Positions 11,153 through 23,500 of a stretch of DNA of 64,000 nucleotides are shown piece after piece. The stretch's first letter is position 1; every line of letters starts with the position of its first letter. The stretch is from Flaveria trinervia (Eukaryota; Streptophyta; Magnoliopsida; Asterales; Asteraceae). A model generated the notes under the pieces. That model was not told the DNA's origin and made no database searches. It saw nothing but the letters and a program-made list of their open reading frames with translations. Location of the stretch: positions 119,288,930 through 119,352,929 of the forward strand of contig CM046444.1 of NCBI GenBank assembly GCA_025506515.1, written 5' to 3'. A program made the position numbers and the translations under genes.

Positions 11153-14100
11153 ATGGAAACTCGCACCAATTCTCGTTTGGATGCTCAGGATGTTCAGATT
11201 AAGCAACTTCAATTAGATGTATCGGATATTAAATCCACGTTGAAATCCTTAGAAGTCGATCGAGGTGAATCGGGGGAATTTCGTAAGGTGGTTTTAGAAT
11301 GGATGAAGCAATGGAAGAAGCATTCATCGGATTCCGGGGGTTCGGTGTTCAGCGGTGGCGAGGGTTCTTCGGGAGGTCGCTCTAAAGGAACTCCTGTCAA
11401 CGATTCGTGGGGACATCCTCCTTGGGCAGTGAAGAAGGTAAAATTACCCGAGTTCAGTGGGTTCGATCCTCAGGGATGGATTCAGAAGGCCAAACTATAT
11501 TTCGATCTCAATGACACGCCGGCGGATGTTCGCCTCCGATTGGCTCAACTAAGCATGGTTGGTGTAGCTCAACATTGGTTCACGATTCTCACACAGGTTA
11601 GTGATTCTCTTTCGTGGGATGATTTTCAAGGGGAATTGTTACGCCGATTCAGTGGGTTATCGATCCATAATCCGTATGAACAACTCGCCACTATTCAACA
11701 GGGTGATTCTATTTACGATTATATAGATGATTTCGAATATTTACTCTCTTTGGTTCCCCGCTCGCCGGATTCTTAGTCATTAGGGTATTTTGTGGCGGGA
11801 TTACGGGTGGAGGTCAAAAAGTGGGTAAGATTACATCGTTCTCAGTCGTTATTGGATGCGATGTACATTTCTAAGGATGTATCGGAGATGCTCCGACCAA
11901 CAGGGGGTCTGATTCTTCTTCCCGTTTCCGATATCTTCATCGTTTTGGGCCTTCTTCTTTTTCGCCAGTGGATGGGCTACACAACGTGGGCCGTGCGGAG
12001 CCCAAATCAATTGGGTCACCTAAGGGCTTGGATCGTAGTTTTAATGGGCATGGGGATTGGACTCGATCGGCTTCCTCGTCGAAATTGGGAAGTTCGGTGT
12101 CTTCCGAATCTCCTCTGATTTTTTCTTGTAATCGAGGAATGCGTTCATTGTCTCGAACGGAATGGGAGGAACGCTGGAAGAAAGGATTATGTTTCCGTTG
12201 CGGTCAACAATATGGCCCTGCGCATAAATGTCCAGAAGCTAAACTTCGAGTTTTACTTTTGGGGGATGATGAGTATGAATCTGCAGAATGTTTTTTTGTT
12301 GGGGTTGATTCGCCACTTGAAGACGATCCTCCGTCCAAAATAGTAGTGGGTGCTTGTATGTCGTTGGATGTGTCTGGGCTGTATGCTCTACATGGAGGAG
12401 CAAATACGCTTAAGCTAGGGGGTGCTTTGCAGGGCATGGAGATTTGTATTCTGGTGGACAGCGGTGCTTCACATAATTTTGTTTCGCGACGCTTAGTTTC
12501 GATATTAGAATTACCCATTACGACTTTTTCTGGACTTAACATTAAACTTGGTGATGGTCATGTTATCTTTGTCTCGGATCAATGTGTGGATCTTCCAATT
12601 ACCATTGGATCTTGTACTTTTTCGATCACTGCTTTGGTCATGGATACTGGTGGATTAGATTTTATCCTTGGAATGGCATGGTTACAATCGTTAGGGGAGG
12701 TCACCCACGACTGGCACAATGCCCGGATGAAATTTGTTTACCAAGGGCAGTCAGTCCAATTACAGGGCATACAATCATCTCAGACTTCTCCTACATCTCT
12801 ACATCAATGGCTAACCTTGAGTGATGATTCAGCATTTTTGCAACGGGACGTCATACAGACGAGTCCAACTGCTTTGTCCAAAGAACTCTCGGTGATTCAA
12901 CAGGATGATTTGTTTCAAGTGTTCAAGCAATTTGCTATTGTTTTTCAGGATCCGACTACCTTGCCCCCCTCTCGTTCGCATGACCATGGTATCATCCTGA
13001 AGGTCAATACTCCCATTTGTGTCCGTCCCTATCGCTACCCTCATGTTCAAAAGACTGAGATCGAACGTCAAGTCAAAGAGTTATTAACTATGGGATTAAT
13101 CCGACCGTGTAAGAGTCCTTACTCGAGTCTAGTCATTTTGGTAAAGAATAAAGACTCTTCTTGGTGCATGTGTGTTGACTATCGCGCCCCTTAATCACGC
13201 CACGGTACCGGACAAATTTCCCATTCCTATGGCGGATGAGTTGATTAATGAGTTGCACGGGTCATTTTACTTCACCAAATTGGATCTGAAGTCGGGTTGC
13301 AATCAGATCCGTATGCAACCGTCGAGTATTGAAAAAATTGTGTTTCGCACGCATGATGGCCATTTTGAATACCTTGTCATGCCGTTTGGATTAATGAATG
13401 TGCCAGCCATGTTTCAGGCTACGATGAATGACATCTTTCGACCGTTGCTTTGTTGTCAGGTGGTTATTTTTTTTGTTGATATATTGGTGTATAGCCATTC
13501 GTGGGATTCACACCTTCGTGATGTGCGTCTGGCTTTACAGATTTTGTAGGATAATTCCTTTAAGGTAAATTCGCAAAAATGTACTTTTGGCATGAGTTCT
13601 ATTGAGTATTTGGGTCAGATGGTTATGGGGTCTCCATGGATCCACAAAAGGTGACGGCGGTGTTACAATGGCCAGTTCCATCATCTTTAAAAGGTTTACG
13701 TGGGTTTTTAGGATTAACAGGGTATTATCGTAAATTTGTGCGTAATTATGGGAGCATTGCACGTCCTCTTACGGATTTAACAAAGAAAGACACATTTGTA
13801 TGGCACGCGTCGGCTCAACAAGCATTTGAGGAATTGAAACAAGCTCTGACTTCAGCTCCCGTGCTTGCTCTTCCTGATTTTCAAGCCCCATTCGTGGTGG
13901 AATGTGATGCTTCGGGACGAGGTATTGGAGCGGTATTAATGCAGAACCATCGACCGATTGCTTATTTCAGTAAAGCATTGAGTGATCGCAATCTGATAAA
14001 ATCCGCTTATGAACGGGAAATCATGACATTAGTCTTGGCTGTGCAACATTGGCGGGCATATTTGTTGGGTACTCATTTCATGGTTTATACCGATCAAAAG

Positions 14101-15833
14101 AGCTTAAAATTCTTGCTGCAACAACGTGTCACGACTCCGGACCAACAGAATTTAGTTTCCAAACTTCTTGGTTTCGATTTTGACATTCAATACAAACTGG
14201 GCAGAGAAAACAGAGAAGCAGATGCTCTGTCGAGAAGGGCTGAATTAAGCGAATTTAGATCTCTCTGTTCGACACCAATTTGGGTACAAGGATCCGAATT
14301 AATAGCTGAAGCGAAATCGGACCCTTTTATATGACGTTTAATACAAAGATATTTGTTGAATCCAACCAAGCTTGTGGGGTATTCAATCGTTAATGACATA
14401 CTTTACTATCATAACCGTTAGTTCTGTCGCCTTCTTCGAAATTCATTCTGGCATTATTGCATGAATTTCATACAACTACGACAGGAGGTCACTCGAGATA
14501 TTACCGAACTTATCGTCGGTTGGCTGCTAATGTCTATTGGCCGGGTATGACAGCTATGGTCAAAAAATTTATTCGGAATTGCGATGTGTGTCAACGCTGT
14601 AAGGCAAGTACGGTTACTCTCGAGGGTTTACTACAGCCGTTGAACATTCCTGTAGCGGTTTGGGAGGATGTATCAATGGATTTCATCTCGGGCCTACCTA
14701 CTTCATTAGGATTCAATGTCATTTTGGTGGTCGTGGATAGATTATCTAAATATGCCCATTTTATTCTTTTGAAGCATCCGTATACTGCCAAGACGGTGGC
14801 GAATGCCTTTGTGAACGGTGTCATTCGACATCATGGAATTCCGAAGTCCATTGTCAGTGATCGTGATCCTTTATTCTTAAGCAAGTTTTAGCATGAGATC
14901 TTCCGTTCAATGGGTACAGCTCTTCACATGAGCTCGGCATACCATCCTGAAACGGACGACCAAACCGAAGTCATCAATCGCTGCTTAGAAGCTTACTTAA
15001 GATGTTTTGATGTGGATCAACCTAGGAGTTGGGCATCATGGATACCTTGGGCTAAGTTCTGGTACAACTCCACTTTTCACGGATCTACGGGGACCACTCC
15101 ATTTGAGGTTGTTTACGGGCGTCGTCCACCGTCGGTGATCCAGTGTTTGCCCGATGAAATACGGGTTGAAACCGTTGCTCAGGAACTACGCGATCGGGAT
15201 GAGGCATTAAAGCAATTAAAGTTCCATTTAAGCAATGCTCAAATTACCATGAAAGATTACGCTGATAAGAAAAGACGAGAGATAGAGTTTGCTGTGGGCA
15301 ATTGGGTCTACGTGAAACTTAAACCATATCATCAAATATCCGTTAAAAAACGAATCCATCAGAAATTGGCTGCTCGATTCTTTGGACCTTTTCAAGTTTT
15401 GGAGCGTTTGGGACCTGTCGCTTATAAATTACAATTACCGGTCACCTCAAAGGTTCATCCGGTTTTTCATATGTCAATTTTAAAGAGGGCTGCATCCGGT
15501 GCTGTCGAATCTTCTCTGCCACCGGAGTTAATTCTTACGGACAAGGATCAGTTGTTGCCGGCTGTAATTTTGGACAAGCGCACTAGTCAAAAGGGATCTG
15601 GGGGAATTGAGGAATGGTTGGTGCAGTGGCAGGGATCTTCCTTGGATGAGGCCACATGGGAGGAAGCCGCGTGGATCAAGGGACAATTTCCAAATTCAAG
15701 TCTTGAGGACAAGACTTCTTTCGTAGGGGGAAGTAGTGATGGAGTTCCTAATAGTAGCATCAATAATACAAGTCCTCCAATATTACATGTGTATTCTAGA
15801 AGGGGAAAAAAGGGAAATATAGAAAGTGGCTAG
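11153..15833 (+). pseudogene. Degenerate gag-pol polyprotein of the gypsy element
   Basis: Starts at METRTNSR (11153). Gag runs to a premature stop at 11774-11776. The frame is disturbed until the next clean segment (from about 11968), which carries the zinc knuckle CFRCGQQYGPAHKC and the protease motif ILVDSGASHNFV. A one-base shift near 13190 interrupts the reverse transcriptase after CVDYR. The next segment shows LDLKSGCNQIRM and FEYLVMPFGL, but the catalytic box reads FFVDILVYS, so one of the paired aspartates is replaced. A stop at 13547 and a shift near 13625 follow. RNase H (ECDASGRGIGAVL, VYTDQKSLKFLL, EADALSRR) ends at 14334. Integrase (zinc HHCC region, then SMDFISGLP, SDRDPLFLSKF) has an in-frame TAG at 14889. 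The last segment ends in a chromodomain (EEWLVQWQG...ATWEEA), and its stop lies 97 bp inside the 3' LTR. Confidence 0.9.
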
Positions 15834-16054
15834 GAGTGAAATGTAATTAAAGAGGGTATTTGTAGTGAGAATAAGGAGAGGTTACGTATGCGTGAGTTTG
15901 TTAGTAGTTACTGGCTCTTACTTTTGAGTAGAGAGAGAGGGATATCCTTGGAAACCCCTTTTTGTTCTTCATTTCTCACCATTAACAATTCATCTTTCTC
16001 TGTTGGTTAATCATTTGGTTGCATTTCATTTCTGTTCCAATTCAATTTCTATCA
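15737..16054 (+). repeat. 3' LTR of the gypsy element
   Basis: Begins TGATGGAGTTCC and ends TTTCTATCA, preceded by a purine-rich tract (AGGGGGAAG). The final 97 bp of the pol reading frame overlap its start. Confidence 0.93.
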
Positions 16055-16059
16055 GAAAG

Positions 16060-16779
16060 AGATGGATAACATTGTCAAGACTTCAAAAACCAAGTTTTTT
16101 TGTGGTGTAGAGCAAAACTACCAACGTTAGCAGCCCCGATACCAATGTCAAACTTCAAAACCATGAACTAACATAACCCTAAAAGCAAATAACCCAACAA
16201 ATACAAAGAATACAATCACTATAAGCAAGAAACAAGCATTCATTACCTTCATAAACATCGGTGCACCATGAAATTCTACAATGTAAACGGTATCAGAATT
16301 AGAAGATGGAGGAATAGCAAAAAAAAGGGTTTGATGAAGTCATTAAGATAAAATTAAACACAATAAGCTGAAATAGATTTGAAACCCATGAGACATTGAT
16401 GAATTTCATCACTGATGAGTTCATTTAACGGCTATGATTGAAAGTTTGAGGGTTTAAACGGTGAGGAACTCTTCAAAAGTCGGTTTTTGTTTTCCATGGC
16501 CATGCATATATATAATATCGTACTAAATCTCTTGTTTTCATTCTTTCTCTGATGTTGTGTTTGTTTTCTCATTCTATTTAAATAAACTATATGATGTATA
16601 AAGAGGCATTTGTCGTACTTTATGTATGTAAACTTCTTATCCCACTTGCTACGTCTCTTGCATCCCAGATGAAAAGTTTCATGTTCAAATCAACAATGAT
16701 ATAAAATAGTTTAAAGTAGTTTAAGAGTAAGAGTAAGATAGCTTTAATGATATACAGAGTTTAGGTTATGTTATACTGG
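16060..16779 (-). other. Interrupted host sequence, possible minus-strand transcript leader
   Basis: This is host DNA to the right of the gypsy insertion. On the minus strand from about 16,500 the sequence is pyrimidine-rich and UTR-like, and around 16,255 it shows a short ATG-started piece followed by a good donor (AAG then GTAATG). No protein family could be assigned. The right part (16,560-16,779) has nothing recognisable. Confidence 0.25.
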
Positions 16780-16891
16780 TGTAACACCCGAATATTTATT
16801 ATTTTGAAGCCGGTGAAGAAAGAAAAGAAAATAAAGTTCAAAGACGAGGGACCAAACTCGCCAACGAAAGAAAGTCGGGCGAGGGGGGGAG

Positions 16892-16925
16892 TATATAAGG
16901 GAGAGGGCAGCCCTTACCCTCTCCC
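16892..16925 (+). promoter_or_regulatory. LTR TATA box and adjacent hairpin (copy 1)
   Basis: TATATAAG at 16892-16899 is followed at once by the inverted repeat GGGAGAGGG / CCCTCTCCC enclosing CAGCCCTTAC. The TATA box lies only about 112 bp from the LTR start, so U3 would be very short and R-U5 very long. Confidence 0.55.
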
Positions 16926-17393
16926 CCACACTCACAAATCAGCCAAAGAAAGGGGAGAAGAGAGAAAGAAGAGAAAAAGAGGGAAAATGCCGGTTCGGGT
17001 TGGTTCGGGTCGCCAAAATCATCGTGAAGCAAGCCAAATCGAAGCCCTTAATGTTGTGCTCGTTTGTGTGAGTTCTAGAACCCCACTTTTACTTGTTTTC
17101 AAACGATTTTGGGGCTGGAAAGCATAAAAACCCGTTTTTGTATGTGTATGTGTTTGACCCATTTGGGTGTGATGTGTGTGATGCGTTTCGTGTATGTTTC
17201 CGGGCGTGTGTGTGCTTGTATGGTGTTATGGTATCCATTCCTAAGGTTTAGGATGGTCGATTTAGGCTTAAAATGGGTTTAGATGAGTTTGGAGGCCGAA
17301 AACCCTCGGCTGCAGTCGGGATGAACTGCGTTCTGCATCAGTTAGGGCTAGGCGACCGACTGGAGGCTGAATGGAGGCCATACGGCCGATTAG

Positions 17394-17660
17394 GGTGCGA
17401 TTGTGGTCCATTCGCACGATTGAATGTCCATTCGCACGATTGAAGGTCCATTCGCACGATTGAAAGGCCAGTCGCATGGAGGTCATGCGACTGAAGGTCC
17501 AGTCGCATAAGTGCTCATCCGCATTAATCCCATTCGCATGAGGTCCATCCGCATTGTCCATTCGCACGACTGGATGTTCATTCGCCTAAATGTTCATCCG
17601 CTTGAGTTCAATGGCATGATGTTCAGTCGCATGGAGGCCATGCGACTGAAGGGTGTCCAT
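17394..17660 (+). repeat. Degenerate CATNCGC short-repeat array (copy 1)
   Basis: About a dozen spaced copies of a unit near 18 bp with core CCATTCGCACGATTGA or CAGTCGCATG. Within it two perfect 10-bp hairpins, CAGTCGCATG / CATGCGACTG with 5-base loops, sit at 17469-17493 and 17624-17648. Confidence 0.75.
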
Positions 17661-17879
17661 ACGCCCGAATAGGGCTGTTGCACCCGAGGAAGGTATAGAT
17701 TGACTTCTGACTTTCAGGGGAAAGTACAGATGTAAGTTTTGACGTAAAGGTCCCCATAAGAGCATGTAAGATGACGCTTGAGGCCTTAGAAAGCATGTTG
17801 GGTAGGATGATGATGATGATGTTGTATGTTATGTATGTATGATGTTGCTCTGTATGATGTGATGTTGATGCATGTTAAT

Positions 17880-17984
17880 GTTCCTTATTATGATGTATGT
17901 TTATCTTTCCCATAACTTTACGTGTTATGATAATAATGAACGAAGTATTATGTAACGTAAAGTGAAAGATAATGAAAGAGGAAC
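17880..17984 (+). repeat. Conserved long inverted repeat in the LTR (copy 1)
   Basis: The left arm (from GTTCCTTATTATG to TTTACGT) and right arm (ACGTAAAGTGAAAGATAATG to GAGGAAC) are imperfectly complementary over about 30-40 bases around a short loop. The same structure occurs in the other two solo LTRs. Confidence 0.7.
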
Positions 17985-18083
17985 ACGATGATGAATGCAT
18001 GCATTAATGAACGAATGAAACGTCTTGCACGCATCGGATAACGGGTCCTTCTTTGTGATTGACCCTTAATGTAGAACTCGCCC

Positions 18084-18214
18084 CTAGTACTGTGGCATAC
18101 GTTTAGCTGTTCATTTATTGACTTCGGCCCAGTAGCTAAGACTGATGGTTACTCCTAGTACCGTGGCATACGTTTAGCTGTTCATTTATTGACTTCGGCC
18201 CGGTAGCTACGACT
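18084..18214 (+). repeat. 71-bp tandem duplication in the LTR variable region (copy 1)
   Basis: Two near-identical units beginning CTAGTACTGTGGCATACG and containing TTCATTTATTGACTTCGGCC; they differ at a few bases. Confidence 0.85.
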
Positions 18215-18718
18215 AACCGGGGTGTAGCACATGGTATTGGTACGGATGATGTCTGATGCGCAAGTAAAGTCATAAAGAACGAATGAACGAATGAATGAAT
18301 GAAGAAGATAATAATGATATTATCTATGTGTACGTACGATGTGTGATCATGTAAAAGTAACGAATGGTTTTATATGGAAGAAAAGTATGTTTTGTAATAA
18401 AACTAGAACTCACTCAGCAACGCTGACTTTTTATATGTTTTCTAGTTGGCAGGTAATGTTTGCTGAGGATGGCACACCGTGAAGCTACTCAGTCCTTTTG
18501 GGATGGCATTCTTTTGATTAATGTTTTTGCATTGTAATGCGAACAAGCTATTTTGTAATGAATGTTGTATTAACTTGCAAAAGCATTTACATGGAAATGA
18601 AAGTTTGTTTTAGTTTTCCGCTGCGATTTATTAAATACAAATGTAATTATACGTTTTATGTGCGATGAGAACCCAGCTGAAAGCGTCCCGGGAACGGGGC
18701 CTTACAACTGGTTAAAGG

Positions 18719-18763
18719 AATGTTAATGTTAATGTTAATGTTAATGTTAATGTTAATGTTAAT
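18719..18763. repeat. (TTAATG)n microsatellite
   Basis: About seven uninterrupted hexamer copies just beyond the solo LTR's target duplication. Confidence 0.92.
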
Positions 18764-18934
18764 TACCAGAGTTCATGATGAGTTTAGGTAATTACTAAAG
18801 CAAATACTGATGATTCATTACATCTTTCCATTACAACTTTAGGTGGATACTGGACAAGTTTGTTTCAACTTATTTACATGAAAATGGGACATCATCCTAT
18901 ACCAGTTTATTCATAAACTTATATTACCATTTAA

Positions 18935-19272
18935 CTATTTTGACCAATAATTAACAAATGTAAAACCAGCAACTGAGTTGTATGAACTCTGATAATGGCA
19001 ACAAGAAAGAAATACATATAAAAAAGAACAGCAAAAGGAAGAATGAGAATTCCAACACAAACTCCTTTGAATGAAGTCCCAAATTCTTTCTTCTATGTAT
19101 AGCCGATCCTTAAGAGGGCGAGGCGAATGCTGTGCATCCGAGAACATCAACAACTCATAAGCCTTTCGAGGCCCCACAAATGCAGTCAGGAGCCTAGCTG
19201 TATGCCTAAAATGCGAGTTCTCGTCAATCAACCCATGAACCAGCACCAGCAGCTTCCCCTTCAGCTTATTCA
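18935..19272 (-). pseudogene. Orphan last exon of a dipeptidyl-peptidase-IV-like serine protease
   Basis: The sequence shows KLKGKLLVLVHGLIDENSHF, then RHTARLL, YELLMF, a DAQH motif and LYIEERIWDFIQRSL. This is the C-terminal end of the prolyl-oligopeptidase S9B family (plant DPP8/9-like), with the catalytic Asp (in GLIDEN) and His (in DAQH) of the alpha/beta-hydrolase fold. An acceptor AG precedes the segment at about 19273. No other exon, including the one with the catalytic Ser, is visible in the next kilobase. The family normally stops right after this point; here the frame reads through (LCWNSHS...) for about 40 unrelated residues. It is most likely a transposed or truncated copy. Confidence 0.6.
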
Positions 19273-19279
19273 CTTGATA

Positions 19280-20504
19280 ATAATTTCATCTACTTAAAAA
19301 ACAGTAACAGGTCAAACACAACACCTAAAAAAGACATACTTCCTTTAAGTTAGTGTATCCAATGAGATTACTTAATATTGTAGTTTTGCAATTATATAGA
19401 ATATTAACTATTCATCAAGGGCTAACAAATATTAGAAAACAATTGTTAGCAGGTCAACCCGATCAGAACTGTAATAAAAACTACCCATTTTGACACACCC
19501 AACCTTCCGATTATGCCACCTCTAGCTTCATGCAACACCAAAAAAACAAATGCTATAAAGGTTCATAATACACCATCAATTCATAATTCAATTCATAATG
19601 TATAATTTATGAGATTACCTAAATATCAGAAGTGAGTCAAACGGATTAAAAGCCACCCAAAAGTGTAGTTAAATGCTTACAAACTCCTAAATCGATTTAT
19701 TAGCGAAATATTAGAAGTCAAACAATGGATCAAAAGCTTTAGTGTTAACTATTTTGTGCTGGAAAATGTGTTGATAAACTTGTGAGCTTTTGTAATTTGT
19801 TTTTACTGATGGGTGCCTTCTCGCTGCTTACAAGAGAATGAATGTTGAATGTAAGTTATATTCCAACTTGAAACCGTTATTGAAAAGGTGTTTCCAAGTT
19901 ATTCTATGGGGAACTGCCTAAAGAAGTCGCAAAACATAGTCTTGTAAAAGTTCAGATCAGCCACTCATTTATAAAACAAAGATCTCGAAAGAGACCATCT
20001 AATTAGACCAAATTCAGCCAAAATCCTTGATTGCAGTGTTTGGTTGCAAAACATCAGACATGTTATAGTACGAGACAAAGTTCAAATTTAACAATTTATT
20101 GATTTCTTTGTTTGCTCTTGTGCAGACTTCAGATTGATTTTTTTACTTGATCTTTTTAAGTTTAGGATTGAATTGAAGGACATGATTGGAAGTTGATTCT
20201 AAATTTGGGTCAAACCTTATGGTGTAACAGGTTTAGTTGTTTGATGATGACATTTGGGAATATTATGTCAAGGAATGTGTTCAGTGACTTATACTTTGCA
20301 CACCAGCTAAGGACGGTGTCTTCTTTGGAAAATACTGCTCTCATACTGTTTATTCGTGTACCATTATACATAAAAGTTAAGCTCACTATTACATAAGTCT
20401 TATCCTCAGATAGTGTCTAATGACATGATTTGTACATCACCATGACACGAGATACCAACTATTTGGAACACTTCAGTTTCAACAGCAAACAATGAAATGC
20501 ACAC
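19280..20504. other. Intergenic, no gene recognised
   Basis: A short frame near 20,225 (LFDDDIWEYYVKECVQ) looks protein-like but is bounded by stops and has no partner exons. The part nearest 20,500 is probably the 3' UTR of TAP46. Confidence 0.4.
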
Positions 20505-23500
20505 TTAGCCACAAGGTGTGAGCTTTGAATTTCCTGCACCTCGAGGGTTTTCATCTTTCCAATCGTCAAAGGCTCTTGCCTTTTCTTGTGCGGCCTCGTC
20601 ATCTTCATCTTCGTCATCGTCATCATTACTGCCACCTGCTCTTGGCTTCCACTTGTCATTGTGCCACGAGGAATTGGCTTCTTCTATCATCTTAGCAGTT
20701 TGCTCTTGCCATTTATTCATCATCTCCATCTCCTTCAACCCAGCTTCCTCTATGCTCATAGTTGGCAATCTGATGTTCCCAAAACATACCATTAGTTATG
20801 AAAACAACATATGGATTCTCATACGAACAAAATCATACGACCTCATAGTTGGCAATCTAATATTTCCAAAATATGCTATTAGCTATGAAAACAACATATG
20901 TATTCTCACAAGAACAAAATCACAATATCCAAAAAGTTGTTTTTTGTAATGCAGGGATAGTATATGATACCTGTGACCAGGTTGGAAAACTTGTGCAGCA
21001 ATCCGTTCTCTTTCACTTGTTATGGTTCCACCCACAAGACTAGCAGGTCCAAACATGAGTGGTTGGTGTGTGTGATCATGAGCCTGTGAAACCTTAGCTC
21101 TCCCCTCCAAAACATCTTGAGCAAAAGTAGCACATGTAATAGGTGCTGCTGCTTTAGTGTACCGTGCTCTAGCAGCAGCATTGCGATGCCAGTCTTCTAC
21201 TGTCTTTGCACGTTCTTCAAGAACGGCCTGTGAAATTTCAGTACTCCCTTCCTGCACACAGTATAAGCAGGCTTACAATGAAAATGCAATACTTATGAAT
21301 ATGATATGTTTGGTTATCTCTAAAGCAAGTCTTTTTCCAATTTTGGTATTATCAAACTTGCTTAAGACACTTTGATGATGAATTATGCTCTGCTCCCGTA
21401 ATAAGCATTTATACCTGCTCTTGCTTTTCCTTTATTGCAGAAAGCATTTCCTCCTCTTTCTTCAGCATTTCCATTAGATCAAGAGCCTACAAAAATATGA
21501 TTTCATCATAAAGCAATTAATTGAAGTTGCAAAAAGAAGAGATTGGGTCAAAAATATAAAACACCAACCTTGCAGATAGCCAACGAGATTGTAGTGAGCC
21601 ATGCCTGCAAATTAACAAAAAAGAGAAAGAACATGAATAGAATTGAAGCCCAAGCAATAAAGGCTCAATAAGAGTACAAGACTTTCTATAGATAATATTG
21701 AAACCTGGCATAGGATATAATTCCGTTCTTTCCTCATAACTCCATTCTTTCTATATCACTACTAGAATTTTCCAAACCCAAGAGTTCAACTAAGATATTC
21801 TTATTACAGATCGACTGTGTTGATATTAAAGTTATGTGTGAACTTCCATGTCAAGGATACCATTAAAACAACTCTAGCAATTAGACTTTGTATGGAACAT
21901 ATTAAAGTAATTATTGGCCTTCTTCTAAATCTCAAGCTAATAATAGATAAATGTCAGAAAGGAGACATATTTTCTGAAAACTGCTTAGAGGGAGTGACAC
22001 AGGCATACTTCAGCCATGGAATAGCCAGCAGGCCATGATGCATCATGCAACCTAGTTATGGAGTTCATAATTAAGGATTTGGTATAAATTACAGATAATA
22101 AAAAAACATATCTTAAAGGTGAAAACTAGTATTTCACATTCAAAAGATCATTGTACAGAACAGAACGAACTGCACAGATGCAGAAAAACCCAAGGCTAAT
22201 TCTTTTGGGGTGAGCGTGATAACCTGTTAGACTGTTACTGGTGAACTTACCCTACTAACCAACCAGTGGGATCATGTACAACAACACTTTTGCTGGACTT
22301 TGGCCTTCGACGGGGTTAAAGGCATAAAATCAAATAAAGCTGGATCCAAAGTTGAGACCTCTACTATAGGGACTCAAGCACTTACCACTACACCAAACTT
22401 CTAAGGTTAAACCAAGGCTAATTGTGTTGAACAACATTACAATCCCTAAAACAATGTTCAACTGTTTGGTCCTACCGTCCTAATATTATCCTATTTACTA
22501 CCCTGGTCACTCTTAGGCAGAAAATAGTGACACTTTATACCCACAGATTGTGGACAACCAAAATTCAGCTATCAGCGTACCCATAACAAATGTAAAAATG
22601 CACTGAAACTCACCTCCCTTTCTTCTTCCCCATCATCATCTAATACGTCATCATCTCCAGCATCAATGGGAGAAGATAGTGCAGCAGCTCTAGTTGAGCG
22701 CCCACGACGTTCCTTCCTTTCCTTAAGTTCCAAAAGCTTTGACTCTGCAGCACGTTGGCGCTTGAACCTAGCAATCTAGATTGGACCAATTGAAGTTAGC
22801 ACCTTAATATTGTGGAGAACATATGACAATTGCATGCATCAGCACGGCATGTAGTAATTAGCAATTAAAGCAGACATGAAGGTGAAGAATGAGTTGGTAA
22901 TAATAAGGAAATATATGAGGTAAAGCTACCTAGCCTACCTTCTTAGCCCTTTTGTTCAGAGCAGTATTCTGGCTGGATGTTTCCAACTCATCTTCAGGTA
23001 CAAGCTCCATTGCATCACAAAATGCAAGAAATTCCTACACCCAAACTTAGGTAAGATTGCAAACGAGTAGAATGCAGTACTGCAGCATATGTTGAACATC
23101 ATGTATATCTAAATTGATGATAATACCTTCAACTTAGCCTGTGAAGCCTTCAAAATCTCTATCCTGTCATCATGTCCAGTCTTCTCTATCAATTCAGCAA
23201 GATAAAACGGGACCTGTTCCGACAACAAACCAACTGTATTTGTTACCAAAAGCACAATGAAAACCCTATGTAATGTAGGAAAAATCTAGGGCAACGCAAT
23301 ATTTCCCCATGTATGTAGTGAACACATAGTAATTAAGTAACAAAATAGTAGACAGATACAGAAGGATGTAGAAGATATACCAGAAGATACTTGAGATTTG
23401 TAGTAGTGATATCTTCCTTGGTCTCGTTAGTTGAAAACAACCCCAGTTTGCTAATCATTTCCTGGCACTGTTGCAAAGCTTCACAGCCCTTTCTCAAAGT

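Larger units (their letters stand above)
10787..16054 (+). mobile_element. Full-length Ty3/gypsy chromovirus retrotransposon, inactivated
   Basis: Two 318-bp LTRs (TG...CA ends) bracket a 4.6-kb gag-pol region, and the insertion is flanked by a perfect 5-bp duplication, GAAAG, at 10782-10786 and 16055-16059. Domain order is gag, zinc knuckle, protease, reverse transcriptase, RNase H, integrase and a C-terminal chromodomain. The chromodomain, total size of about 5.3 kb and short LTRs suggest the Reina-type chromovirus lineage (inference). I count about 13 mismatches by eye between the LTRs, roughly 4 percent, so the insertion is fairly recent. The coding region is interrupted by several stops and frameshifts, so the element cannot move by itself. 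No usual initiator-Met primer site is visible just after the 5' LTR; only TGG at 11106-11108 fits. Confidence 0.93.
16780..18706 (+). mobile_element. Solo LTR (copy 1) of a large-LTR retrotransposon family
   Basis: Begins TGTAACACCCG and ends GGGGCCTTACA (TG...CA), 1,927 bp, flanked by a perfect 5-bp duplication ACTGG at 16775-16779 and 18707-18711. There is no internal coding region, so this is a solo LTR left by recombination between two LTRs. It is closely similar to 59571-61747 and shares its ends and internal landmarks with 29290-32193. The TGTAACACCC start and the AACTCACTCAGC block near the 3' end resemble Tekay/Del-type gypsy LTRs (inference). Confidence 0.88.

Noticed and set aside
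16768..17127. 119-aa frame at the start of solo LTR copy 1
   Set aside because: It spans the LTR boundary and the TATA/hairpin region, so coding is implausible.
20225..20290. Frame LFDDDIWEYYVKECVQ
   Set aside because: Protein-like, but closed by stops on both sides with no flanking exon; too short to call.
20518..20949. Plus-strand Ser-rich frame
   Set aside because: It is the complement of the acidic TAP46 last exon and its neighbouring intron.
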